DNA of 5,847 nucleotides from Gammaproteobacteria bacterium (GCA_030425615.1 JAUIAI010000202.1:1-5847), one strand, 5' to 3'; shown: positions 1 through 5,847, numbered from the stretch's first letter. Numbers and translations are program-made. Notes: generated by a model from the letters alone, not told the origin.

Positions 1-1
1 G

Positions 2-481
2 CTCGAGGACGGACGCGTCGCCGACGTCACGATCAGCTTCGCCGGTCCGGGCCGTGAGGTGCTCGACCCGTTGACCCTCGCCGCCGACGAGGTCATCGAG
101 GTCGTCCGCCCGTTCGGGTTCGCCCCGCCCGAGACCGAGACGGTGGCGGGCGACGCGGTGCTCACCACCGCCGACGTCGATGCCGTCCTGCCCGTGACGC
201 CGGAGGTGGGCGTCTCGATGGGCGAGGCGCGCGAGGCGATCGAGCTGGCACTCGTCGCGCACCTCGCGTCGCGCGGGCCGACGGCGCCGCTGACCGTCGA
301 CGGACTCGCCACCGCCATCCGCGACGACTCACGCTTCGCCCTCGACCGTCTCGGCGCCACCGTCACCGTCGAGCACCAGGGACGGTTCGTGCAGCTCATC
401 GACGACGGTGGCAACTACCAGCCGGGCAGCGGGGAGACCCTGCGCCTGCGCACGCTCGACGTGATCGAGGCGACGTCGTGA
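2..481 (+). CDS. C-terminal part of a baseplate-J-like tail protein (5' end outside the window)
   Basis: The frame is open from the left edge with no stop, so this is the last 159 residues of a longer protein. A GTG at 59 is an in-frame internal codon and not a convincing start, because coding character continues upstream of it (LEDGRVADVTISFAGPG). There is no signal peptide or membrane segment. The tail contains a helix-like stretch (AREAIELALVAHLAS), then a segment ending in a YQPGSGETLRLRTLDV-type strand. This arrangement resembles the C-terminus of baseplate J-like proteins, where a helical segment precedes a final beta strand with a 'PGE' turn. The following gene looks like tail protein I and overlaps it by the four bases GTGA, matching the J-then-I order of P2-type baseplates. 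The family call rests mostly on this context and on weak motif resemblance. It could instead be another baseplate or tail assembly protein. Confidence 0.5.
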   Translation, partial: LEDGRVADVTISFAGPGREVLDPLTLAADEVIEVVRPFGFAPPETETVAGDAVLTTADVDAVLPVTPEVGVSMGEAREAIELALVAHLASRGPTAPLTVDGLATAIRDDSRFALDRLGATVTVEHQGRFVQLIDDGGNYQPGSGETLRLRTLDVIEATS

Positions 482-1752
482 CCGATCGTGGCCGTACCAT
501 CGCCGAGCGACTCCCGCTGCTGTACCGCGACGGCGAGCTCGTCAACGCGCTGCTGTCCCCGGTCGGTCTCCAACACGAGATCGTCGACGAGAACGCCCGC
601 CGGGTCCAGCGGCGGCACTGGTTCGACACCGCCCCGGGGCTCGACGACGCGGCCAAGCTCGGGGATCTCCTCGACATCGGTCCCGAACCGTGGCAGGCGC
701 TCGGCGAGTACCGGGCCTGGTTCCATGCCTTGCGCACCGCTCGGTTGCGGCGTGGTGCCGTCACGGGTGAGGCGTTGCGCGGGTTCGTCGAGGACTACAC
801 CGAGGCGTTCGAGGCGGCCGTCGACATCGACGTGCTGCCACCCTTCGACGACTGGAGCGACGAGCCGACGGCGGTCGGCCATGCCTTCGTCGAGAACCCG
901 GCACTGCGCCGCGACGCCGTGCTCGCCGGGCCGGCCGGGGTGACCCCGCTGCACCGCCAGGTGGTCGTCAACGGCGGCCTCGATCCGACGCCGCTGCAGC
1001 TCCTCGCCACCGGCACCGCCGGCGGCCCCGAGTACGTTCCCGTCGTCGTCAACCTCCGAACGGGCGTGGCGCTGGTGCATCTCGGTCCGATCGCTCCGGG
1101 CGAGCGCCTGTGGATCCGCGCCGACGGTGGCACGGTGACGGCCGAGCTGGAAGGGCGTGACGTGTCCGACGAGCTGCGCACGATCGTGCAGGTCCGCCCG
1201 GGGGCACCGTGGGAGCTCGCCCAGGTGTCGACGCCGGCCTCCGCGCTCGTCCTCGCGCCCGGAGAGAACGAGCTGTGGTTCCTGCCCGTCGCCCACTTCG
1301 ACGAACCAGGACTCGATCGCGTGCTCCTCGCCCTGGCCGACCTCGACCTCCGGCAGGGGCGATGGGACGAGACGGCGTTCGACCGGTCGCTGTTCGCGCA
1401 GGACGCGGCGCTCGTCGTCCAGTTGCGCTGGGACGAAGCGTCCCCGGCCACGGTGCTGGTCGATCTCGACGGAGGCTCGATGCTCAGCCCGGCCGCCCGC
1501 CTCGACGACGCGCTCGAGAACCGGGCGCAGCTGGTCGGCTCGCTGCAGTCCGGCGTGTCGTCGCTCGCCGCGGCGGGTGTCCGCGCCGACGTGCGGGTGC
1601 GACCGCTCGCGGCCAGCCAGCGCCAACGCGATCGCCTGCGGATGATCCTGCCGGTCCGCCAGCGCGAGGTCGGCACGGTCGGGATCGACCACCTCCCCGA
1701 CGCCGGCGGGGTCTTCGGCGTCACCGACTTCAACGACAGCACCTACCGGTAG
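478..1752 (+). CDS. Phage tail protein I-like baseplate protein with extra C-terminal beta-rich domain
   Basis: This 424-residue protein starts at GTG 478, preceded by GAGG at 467-470, and overlaps the previous stop as GTGA. Residues 1-110 follow the tail-protein-I pattern: a RLPLLYRDG start (11-19), DTAPGLDDAAKLGDLLDIG (50-68), and an arginine-rich helix running into GAVTGEAL (93-100), which matches the usual 'R..L...RGT..GL' step. In P2-like phages this protein forms part of the baseplate wedge. The remainder is beta-rich, with two 'PGE' turns, IAPGERLWI (205-213) and APGENELWFLP (260-270), around a GRDVSDEL stretch. That recalls the pattern of distal-tail-type beta sandwiches. The protein is about twice the length of P2 gpI, so the C-terminal half is an addition. 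The tail-I assignment is moderate and the distal-tail resemblance is weak. It is probably cytoplasmic until assembled into a tail or injection particle. Confidence 0.6.
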   Translation: MTDRGRTIAERLPLLYRDGELVNALLSPVGLQHEIVDENARRVQRRHWFDTAPGLDDAAKLGDLLDIGPEPWQALGEYRAWFHALRTARLRRGAVTGEALRGFVEDYTEAFEAAVDIDVLPPFDDWSDEPTAVGHAFVENPALRRDAVLAGPAGVTPLHRQVVVNGGLDPTPLQLLATGTAGGPEYVPVVVNLRTGVALVHLGPIAPGERLWIRADGGTVTAELEGRDVSDELRTIVQVRPGAPWELAQVSTPASALVLAPGENELWFLPVAHFDEPGLDRVLLALADLDLRQGRWDETAFDRSLFAQDAALVVQLRWDEASPATVLVDLDGGSMLSPAARLDDALENRAQLVGSLQSGVSSLAAAGVRADVRVRPLAASQRQRDRLRMILPVRQREVGTVGIDHLPDAGGVFGVTDFNDSTYR

Positions 1753-1761
1753 GAGACGAAG

Positions 1762-2265
1762 ATGAAGGGCACACTCCACCTGCAGCTCCGAGACAGGGAC
1801 GGGTCGCTCGTGGACGAGCGTCGCGTCCACAACACCGTCCTGCGCACCGGCGGCGGCCTCGTCGCCCAGCTGTTCACGGGATCCGCTGGGCCGATCACCC
1901 ACATGGCGGTCGGCACCAGCGACGCCGACCCGACCTCCGTCGCCGTCGACGGTCTGGCGAACGACGACGGCGCCGGTGGACCCGGGCTGCAGGGCGACGT
2001 CTCGGCGCCGATCCCCGCCGACGCGTTCCTGATCGACGACGACGAACTGCACCAGCGGATCGTCGTGCGGGTGCGCGCCACGATGCCCGAGAGCGCGGCC
2101 GTCGGCACCGTCCGCGAGGCCGGGCTCGTGTCACGGCAGGGCAGCGATGACGTGTTGTACAACCGCGTCGTCTTCGCCCCGATCGAGAAGGGTCCCGACC
2201 ACGACCTCACCCTGTTCTGGGAGGTCGAGTTCCCCTACGGCGACCTGCAGTGGTTGGTGCAGTGA
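1762..2265 (+). CDS. Small phage tail/fibre-like structural protein
   Basis: This 167-residue protein starts at ATG 1762. AGGAGA at 1751-1756 overlaps the stop codon of the preceding gene and leaves a 5-base spacer, so the two genes are tightly coupled. Sequence patterns common in small phage tail or fibre-associated proteins are visible: VHNTVLRTGGGLVAQLF (22-38, the 'N.V...G...LA' start), ITHMAVGTSD (45-54, the 'I..MAVGT' strand), REAGLV (118-123), and VLYNRVVFAPIEK followed by LTLFWEVEF (131-157). It has no catalytic motif, signal peptide or membrane segment. Its position after a tail-I-like gene fits the slot where fibre or spike components lie in P2-like clusters. A structural tail role is likely. 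The exact component (fibre, spike adaptor or cap) cannot be told from sequence alone. Confidence 0.6.
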   Translation: MKGTLHLQLRDRDGSLVDERRVHNTVLRTGGGLVAQLFTGSAGPITHMAVGTSDADPTSVAVDGLANDDGAGGPGLQGDVSAPIPADAFLIDDDELHQRIVVRVRATMPESAAVGTVREAGLVSRQGSDDVLYNRVVFAPIEKGPDHDLTLFWEVEFPYGDLQWLVQ

Positions 2266-2308
2266 TGGCCGATCGACCGCCGGCCCGCCCGGCACCCGTC
2301 CGAACCCC

Positions 2309-2316
2309 GAGGAGAG
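2309..2316 (+). promoter_or_regulatory. Ribosome binding site for the ORF starting at 2321
   Basis: GAGGAGAG lies 4 bases upstream of ATG 2321, with its GGAG core about 6-7 bases from the start. It resembles the site before the 1762 gene and fixes the start of the hybrid ORF. Translation therefore initiates with the tail-protein part, not with dehydrogenase sequence. Confidence 0.7.
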
Positions 2317-2320
2317 AACG

Positions 2321-2476
2321 ATGAGCAGTTCCATCAAGGGCGCGATGAACCTGAAGTTGCTGGGCCACGCCCCCGCGAACCGAGACGCCCAGGTCCGCCG
2401 GCGCAACGAGTCGACGGGGGAGGAGATCACCCGCAAGCCCTTCCTCGACGGTTCGCTGGTCGTGCGCGACATCGAC
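2321..2476 (+). other. N-terminal fragment of a fourth small tail-operon protein (part of the hybrid ORF)
   Basis: Residues 1 to about 45-52 of the hybrid ORF do not resemble any dehydrogenase. The start, strong ribosome binding site and 55-base spacing from the 1762 gene make it the next gene of the tail cluster. The peptide runs through beta-prone segments to a 'TGEEITRKPFLDGSLVVRDIDP' like turn (residues 32-53). That pattern is familiar from carboxypeptidase-regulatory or transthyretin-like beta sandwiches, where 'DGS..V.D..PG.Y' is usual. The rest of that protein is absent from the window. The fold suggestion is an inference from a short stretch. The 3' limit is approximate because the join cannot be placed exactly. 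Confidence 0.45.
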
Positions 2477-3277
2477 CCGGCGCGCGAGGCGCCCCTGGCC
2501 GCGGCCGGTCTCACCGTCTGCCCCGGCGCGGCCGATGTCGCCGCCCGGGCCGATCTGATCTTCGTCGTCGTGGTCACCGCCGCCCAGATCGACGACGTGC
2601 TGCAGGGCCCGCAGGGCCTGCTCACGGGTCTGGCCCGGCGCCCGTCCGATGCCGTCCGGCCCACCGTGTGCCTGTGCAGCACCATCGCGCCCGAGGACAC
2701 GGAGCGCCTGAGCGCAACCCTCGTCCAGGCGGGGGCACATGCCGTCGACGCCCCGATCTCGGGCGGGCCCGCCCGAGCCCGCGCCGGCCAGATGAGCATG
2801 ATGCTGGCCGCGCCCCGGAGCTGGCTCGATGCCATCGAGCCGCTGCTCGACGACCTGTCGGCGGCCCGCTTCCGGATCTCCGAGCGCCAGGGCGACGCCA
2901 TGCGCGCCAAGCTGGTCAACAACCTGGCCGCGGGCGCCAATCTGGCCGCCGCGGCCGAGGTGCTCGCGCTGGCCTCGAAGGTCGGGCTCGATCCGGCCCA
3001 GATGCTCTCGATCATGTCGGTCAGCTCCGGTCAGAGCTGGATGGGCGACGATCGAATGAGCCGCGCGCTCGCCGGCGACTTCGAACCGCGCGCGGCCATG
3101 CCGGTACTCACCAAGGATCTGCGTTTGGGCAACGAGATGGCCGCGCGCGCCGGGGTCGAGCTCGCGCTGGGCGGCCATGCGCACGCGCTGATGCAGGGCG
3201 CCTGCGACGCCGGCATGACCACGCTCGACGACGCGGCGCTGCTGCTGCATCTGCGCAAGCGCTTCGGCGTCGAATGA
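2321..3277 (+). CDS. Hybrid ORF: tail-protein N-terminus joined in frame to an N-truncated beta-hydroxyacid dehydrogenase (HIBADH/LtnD-like)
   Basis: This 318-residue frame runs from ATG 2321 to TGA 3277. From about residue 46 it is a typical 3-hydroxyisobutyrate dehydrogenase-family protein: VRDIDPAR (end of the second Rossmann strand), a serine-threonine STIAP motif (from S120), the substrate-binding DAPISGGPA (143-151), catalytic lysine K197 in AKLVNN, GQSWM (237-241) and LTKDLRL (K265, D266). The family normally oxidises beta-hydroxyacids with NAD(P)+. GQSWM...RM and the VVTAAQ..VL.GPQG stretch recall the L-threonate dehydrogenase branch, but the substrate is not determinable. The usual first ~25-30 residues with the GxGxxG NAD-binding loop are missing. 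In their place are ~45 residues that fit the upstream tail operon. As written, the product should not bind NAD(P) normally. It converges on the ETF-QO gene, with stop codons 46 bases apart. Confidence 0.75.
   Translation: MSSSIKGAMNLKLLGHAPANRDAQVRRRNESTGEEITRKPFLDGSLVVRDIDPAREAPLAAAGLTVCPGAADVAARADLIFVVVVTAAQIDDVLQGPQGLLTGLARRPSDAVRPTVCLCSTIAPEDTERLSATLVQAGAHAVDAPISGGPARARAGQMSMMLAAPRSWLDAIEPLLDDLSAARFRISERQGDAMRAKLVNNLAAGANLAAAAEVLALASKVGLDPAQMLSIMSVSSGQSWMGDDRMSRALAGDFEPRAAMPVLTKDLRLGNEMAARAGVELALGGHAHALMQGACDAGMTTLDDAALLLHLRKRFGVE
2450..2478. other. Probable chimeric junction between unrelated sequences
   Basis: Upstream of this stretch the genes are phage-tail-like; downstream they are proteobacterial-type redox genes. 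The peptide encoded here (GSLVVRDIDP) could come from either parent: the end of the tail protein's 'DGS..V.D..PG' strand, or the 'VVRDIDPAR' strand-turn of the dehydrogenase. A short shared sequence of this kind is where an assembler or a recombination event could switch templates without breaking the frame. Leucine codon preference also changes across it: by hand count, CTC about 10 to CTG 5 in the first gene, against CTG about 22 to CTC 12 in the dehydrogenase part. I see no direct repeat, IS end, tRNA or att-like site. Confidence 0.6.
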
Positions 3278-3291
3278 CGGTGACGGACGCG

Positions 3292-3306
3292 CGCCGCCGG
3301 GCGGCG
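3292..3306. terminator. Weak candidate bidirectional terminator between convergent genes
   Basis: A perfect inverted repeat (CGCCGCC, one G, GGCGGCG) sits between the dehydrogenase stop and the ETF-QO stop. It would form a short hairpin with a 3-base loop in practice. There is no T tract on either strand, so if it terminates it does so inefficiently or with Rho. In such GC-rich DNA a repeat of this size can occur by chance. Confidence 0.25.
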
Positions 3307-3323
3307 ACCGCGCCCGCCCGCGC

Positions 3324-4976
3324 TCACATGTTCGGGTAGTTCGGCCCGCCGCCGCCCTCGGGCACCACCCACACGATGTTCTGGGTCGGGTCCTTGATGT
3401 CGCAGGTCTTGCAGTGCACGCAGTTCTGCGCGTTGATCTGCAGCTTGTCCGCGCCGGTGTCGTCGTCCTTCACGAACTCGTACACGCCGGCCGGGCAGTA
3501 ACGCTGCTCGGGGCCCGCGTATTTCGCAAGATTGGTCTGAACCGGCACGCTGTCGTTCCTGAGCGTGAGATGGCTCGGCTGGTTTTCCTCGTGGTTGGTG
3601 TTCGAGATGAACACCGAAGAGAGCTTGTCGAACGTGAGCTTGCCGTCCGGTTTCGGGTACTGGATGGGCTGGCACTCGGCCGCAGGACGCAGGTATTCGT
3701 TGTCCGGCTTCTCGGTGTGCAGCGTGAACGGCGCCTTGCCCTTGAAGAGCACCTGGTCGATGCCCACGAGCAGGGTGCCCATGTAGAGGCCCTTACCCAT
3801 CATCGGCTTGAAATTGCGCGCGCGATGCAGTTCGTCGTGCAGCCAGGAGGTCTGGAAGCGCTGCGGATAGGCGGCGAGTTCATCGTGGCTGCGATCGGCG
3901 ACCACGGCCTCGAACGCCGCCTCGGCGGCCAGCGAACCCGTCTTGATCGCGGCGTGACTGCCCTTGATGCGCGAGGCGTTCAGGAAGCCCGCGTCGCAGC
4001 CGACCAGCGCGCCACCCGGGAACACCAGGCGGGGCAGGCTGTTGATACCGCCGGCGGTGATGGCCCGCGCTCCGTAGGCGATGCGCTTGCCGCCCTCGAG
4101 GAAGGCCCGGATCGACGGATGGGTCTTGTACCGCTGGAACTCGTCGAAAGGCGAAAGATAGGGATTCTTGTAGTTCAGGCCGACCACGAAGCCGACGGCC
4201 ACCTGGTTGTCCTCCATGTGATAGAGGAACGAACCACCGTAGGTGTCCGAATCCAGGGGCCAGCCGGCCGTGTGCACGACCAGCCCCGGCTTGTGCTTCG
4301 CGGGGTCGATCTCCCAGAGTTCCTTCAGCCCGATTCCGTAGCTCTGCGGGTCGCGCCCCTTGGCGAGATCGAAGCGGGCGATGAGCTGCTTGCCCAGGTG
4401 TCCGCGCGAACCCTCCGCGAACAGCGTGTAACGCGCGAGCAGTTCGATGCCGGGCTGGAAGGCATCGGTGGGCTCGCCGTCCTTGCCGATGCCCATGTTG
4501 CCCGTGGCCACGCCGCGGACCGCGCCTTGCTCGTCGTAGAGGATCTCGGCGGCGGCGAACCCGGGGTAGATCTCGACCCCGAGCGCCTCGGCCCGTTCGC
4601 CGAGCCAGCGCACGACATTGGCCAGACTGATGACGTAATTGCCGTGATTCTTGAAGCAGCCCGGCAGCATCCAGTCCGGCACCTGACGCGAGCCGGATTC
4701 GGTCAGGAACAGGAAACGGTCCTCGGCCACCGGTGTGTTCAGGGGGGCGCCCTGTTCCTTCCAGTCCGGGATCAGTTCCGTGATCGCGCGGGGATCCATG
4801 ACCGCGCCCGACAGGATGTGCGCACCGATCTCGGAACCCTTCTCGATCACGCAGACGTTGACCTCGTGCTCGCGCTCGGCGGCGAGTTGCTTGAGGCGGA
4901 TGGCTGCGGCCAGGCCGGCGGGGCCCGCGCCCACGATGACCACGTCGAACTCCATCGATTCGCGTTCGACTTCCAT
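3324..4976 (-). CDS. Electron transfer flavoprotein-ubiquinone oxidoreductase (ETF-QO)
   Basis: This complete 550-residue enzyme accepts electrons from electron transfer flavoprotein, itself reduced by acyl-CoA and other flavin dehydrogenases, and passes them through FAD and a [4Fe-4S] cluster to ubiquinone at the inner membrane. The N-terminus has the FAD-binding GAGPAG (residues 16-21). FAEGSRGHLGKQL (186-198) and GCDAGFLNASRIKGSH (326-341) are family signatures. The cluster ligands are Cys494, Cys519, Cys522 and Cys525. Their 25-3-3 spacing matches the human enzyme, and they sit in a ferredoxin-like C-terminus ending GGGGPNYPNM. Length matches bacterial homologues, and I see no frameshift or missing residue. 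ATG 4976 is chosen because AGGAGAG lies 8 bases upstream and sequence further upstream is not family-like. Met8 is a less likely alternative. Its SDR neighbour is divergent and shares the promoter region. Confidence 0.97.
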   Translation of the reverse strand: MEVERESMEFDVVIVGAGPAGLAAAIRLKQLAAEREHEVNVCVIEKGSEIGAHILSGAVMDPRAITELIPDWKEQGAPLNTPVAEDRFLFLTESGSRQVPDWMLPGCFKNHGNYVISLANVVRWLGERAEALGVEIYPGFAAAEILYDEQGAVRGVATGNMGIGKDGEPTDAFQPGIELLARYTLFAEGSRGHLGKQLIARFDLAKGRDPQSYGIGLKELWEIDPAKHKPGLVVHTAGWPLDSDTYGGSFLYHMEDNQVAVGFVVGLNYKNPYLSPFDEFQRYKTHPSIRAFLEGGKRIAYGARAITAGGINSLPRLVFPGGALVGCDAGFLNASRIKGSHAAIKTGSLAAEAAFEAVVADRSHDELAAYPQRFQTSWLHDELHRARNFKPMMGKGLYMGTLLVGIDQVLFKGKAPFTLHTEKPDNEYLRPAAECQPIQYPKPDGKLTFDKLSSVFISNTNHEENQPSHLTLRNDSVPVQTNLAKYAGPEQRYCPAGVYEFVKDDDTGADKLQINAQNCVHCKTCDIKDPTQNIVWVVPEGGGGPNYPNM

Positions 4977-4984
4977 GGGGGCTT

Positions 4985-4991
4985 CTCTCCT
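4985..4991 (-). promoter_or_regulatory. Ribosome binding site of the ETF-QO gene
   Basis: On the minus strand this reads AGGAGAG, 8 bases before ATG 4976. It decides the start at 4976 over Met8 (4955) and over in-frame starts further upstream, which would add about 91 non-homologous residues. Confidence 0.75.
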
Positions 4992-5080
4992 GTCGTTGGG
5001 GGTGGGGCGTTCGCGGCGACCGAGGCCGCCCGCTCCGGATCCGCGACCGGTCCGTGGCGCGCCCCGGGGGTCCGGCCCTG

Positions 5081-5109
5081 ATTGTGGCGAAGCCGCCGGC
5101 CGTGCGCAA
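5081..5109 (-). promoter_or_regulatory. Candidate sigma70-type promoter for ETF-QO
   Basis: On the minus strand TTGCGC (5104-5109) and CACAAT (5081-5086) are separated by exactly 17 bases. They match the -35 and -10 consensus at 3 and 4 of 6 positions. Transcription would begin near 5074, giving a leader of about 98 bases. This is plausible but weak on sequence alone. Confidence 0.35.
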
Positions 5110-5115
5110 ACCGGC

Positions 5116-5124
5116 TGATAAAAT
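5116..5124 (+). promoter_or_regulatory. Candidate extended -10 promoter for the SDR gene
   Basis: TGATAAAAT is an extended -10 (TGN followed by TAAAAT) and is the most AT-rich spot in the 178-base spacer between ETF-QO and the SDR. No good -35 hexamer lies at 16-18 bases, as expected for extended -10 promoters. Transcription would start near 5131, giving a leader of about 24 bases. It lies next to the candidate divergent ETF-QO promoter, so the two genes may compete or be co-regulated. Confidence 0.45.
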
Positions 5125-5154
5125 CGGGGGTTCTTCCCACAGCCTGACTCCACC

Positions 5155-5847
5155 ATGACCCTGACAGCAGATCTGCGCGGCAAGACCGCACTCGTGACCG
5201 GAGCCTCGAGCGGTCTGGGCAATCGCTTCTGCCGGGTACTGGCGGCCAACGGTGCTCACGTGGTGCTGGCTTCGCGTCGCCTCGAGCGGCTCAAGGAGGC
5301 CCGTGCCGAGATCGAGGCCGACGGCGGTGCGGCGAGTGTCGTGGCCATGGACGTCACGGATCCCGAGAGCATCGCCCAGGCCGTGCACGACGCCGAGGAG
5401 CAGGCCGGGCCCATCGACATCCTGGTCAACAACAGCGGCGTGAGCACCACCCAGCGCCTCATCGACGTCAAGCCGGACGACTACGACTTCATCTTCGACA
5501 CGAACACCCGCGGCGCATTCTTCGTCGCGCAGGCCGTGGCGCGGCGCATGATCCACCGGGCCAAGGACAAGCCCGAGCACGCCGCGCGCATCGTCAACAT
5601 CGCGTCCATGGCGGGGCTCAAGGTCCTGCAGCAGATCGGCGTCTACTGCATGAGCAAGGCCGCGGTCGTGCAGATGACCAAGGCCATGGCCCTGGAGTGG
5701 GGGCGCTACGGCATCAACGTGAACGCCATCTGCCCCGGCTACATCCGCACCGAGATGAACGACGCCCACTGGGACACGGAGGGCGGCCAGCGGCTCATCT
5801 CCATGCTGCCGCGCCGGCGCGTGGGCGAGCCCGGCGATCTCGACGGC
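5155..5847 (+). CDS. Short-chain dehydrogenase/reductase, FabG-like (3' end outside the window)
   Basis: An open frame of 231 codons runs from ATG 5155 to the right edge without a stop. It is a classical SDR oxidoreductase. It has the NAD(P)-binding TGASSGLG (15-22), an NNSG variant of the usual NNAG (92-95), catalytic Ser151 in NIASMAG, and Tyr164/Lys168 in YCMSK. NVNAICPGYIRTEM follows as expected. Family members are usually 250-265 residues, so about 25-30 C-terminal residues are missing. They reversibly oxidise hydroxyl groups; 3-ketoacyl-ACP/CoA or related substrates are possible but not determined. An acidic residue after strand 2, which would indicate NAD, is not seen: the stretch reads LASRRLERL, where the arginines favour NADP. 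The start follows directly from the family N-terminus (LRGKTALVTGAS). No clear Shine-Dalgarno is visible. Confidence 0.9.
   Translation, partial: MTLTADLRGKTALVTGASSGLGNRFCRVLAANGAHVVLASRRLERLKEARAEIEADGGAASVVAMDVTDPESIAQAVHDAEEQAGPIDILVNNSGVSTTQRLIDVKPDDYDFIFDTNTRGAFFVAQAVARRMIHRAKDKPEHAARIVNIASMAGLKVLQQIGVYCMSKAAVVQMTKAMALEWGRYGINVNAICPGYIRTEMNDAHWDTEGGQRLISMLPRRRVGEPGDLDG

Noticed and set aside
415..2052. A 545-codon minus-strand frame opposite the tail genes
   Set aside because: It is antisense to coherent, coupled plus-strand genes with good ribosome binding sites, and it has a repetitive arginine/valine-rich composition.
2265..2324. A 19-codon minigene overlapping the stop of the fibre-like gene and the start at 2321
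   Set aside because: It is arginine/proline-rich with no motif and no ribosome binding site, and it is explained by chance in the spacer.
2336..2375. GAMNLKLLGHAP as a degenerate Rossmann start of the dehydrogenase
   Set aside because: It superficially resembles 'GAMG..LL..GH', but the GxGxxG glycines are missing and about 25 extra residues follow before the second strand, so a coincidence in the tail-protein part is more likely.
3414..5081. A 555-codon open frame on the plus strand opposite ETF-QO
   Set aside because: It is fully antisense to a certain ETF-QO gene, has no recognisable motifs, and long antisense frames are common in GC-rich coding DNA.
4977..5249. N-terminal extension of ETF-QO by about 91 residues
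   Set aside because: The extension overlaps the divergent SDR gene and promoters, and the family start and a strong RBS point to 4976.
3880..5769. A 629-codon minus-strand frame spanning the promoter region and parts of both ETF-QO and SDR
   Set aside because: It crosses two well-supported genes and the spacer between them, and its translation is low-complexity, arginine-, glycine- and histidine-rich.

Overview
This is a GC-rich window with two parts of different character that meet inside one open reading frame near 2450-2478. The left part (1 to about 2450) is a compact, plus-strand run of phage-tail-like structural genes: a baseplate-like protein cut by the left edge, a tail-protein-I-like protein, a small tail/fibre-like protein, and the first ~50 codons of a fourth small tail-associated protein. 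The genes are tightly packed (GTGA overlap, 9-base gap, 55-base gap) and each downstream start has a purine-rich ribosome binding site. The order resembles the J-I-H baseplate order of P2-like tails, which contractile injection systems and tailocins share. Leucine codons favour CTC, and the general look suggests an actinobacterium-like high-GC genome. That lineage guess is weak.

The right part (about 2456-5847) looks like a proteobacterial chromosome, probably Burkholderiales or a related beta/gamma group. It holds a beta-hydroxyacid dehydrogenase (3-hydroxyisobutyrate/L-threonate dehydrogenase type) that lacks its NAD-binding N-terminus, a complete electron transfer flavoprotein-ubiquinone oxidoreductase (ETF-QO, 550 aa) on the minus strand, and a divergent short-chain dehydrogenase/reductase (SDR) cut by the right edge. 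Leucine codons here favour CTG. The ETF-QO/SDR spacer carries plausible divergent promoters. The metabolic logic is oxidation of acyl-CoAs or hydroxyacids: ETF-QO passes electrons from flavoprotein dehydrogenases to ubiquinone, and the two NAD(P)-linked enzymes act on hydroxy/keto substrates.

The most notable feature is the in-frame fusion at 2321-3277, where a tail-protein N-terminus replaces the glycine-rich Rossmann loop expected at the start of the dehydrogenase. With the codon-use change and the abrupt change in gene content, the simplest reading is a chimeric join (assembly chimera or recombination) at a short shared stretch encoding a 'VRDIDP'-like peptide. I do not read it as a designed new enzyme. 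I see no tRNA, rRNA, CRISPR array, insertion sequence or integrase.
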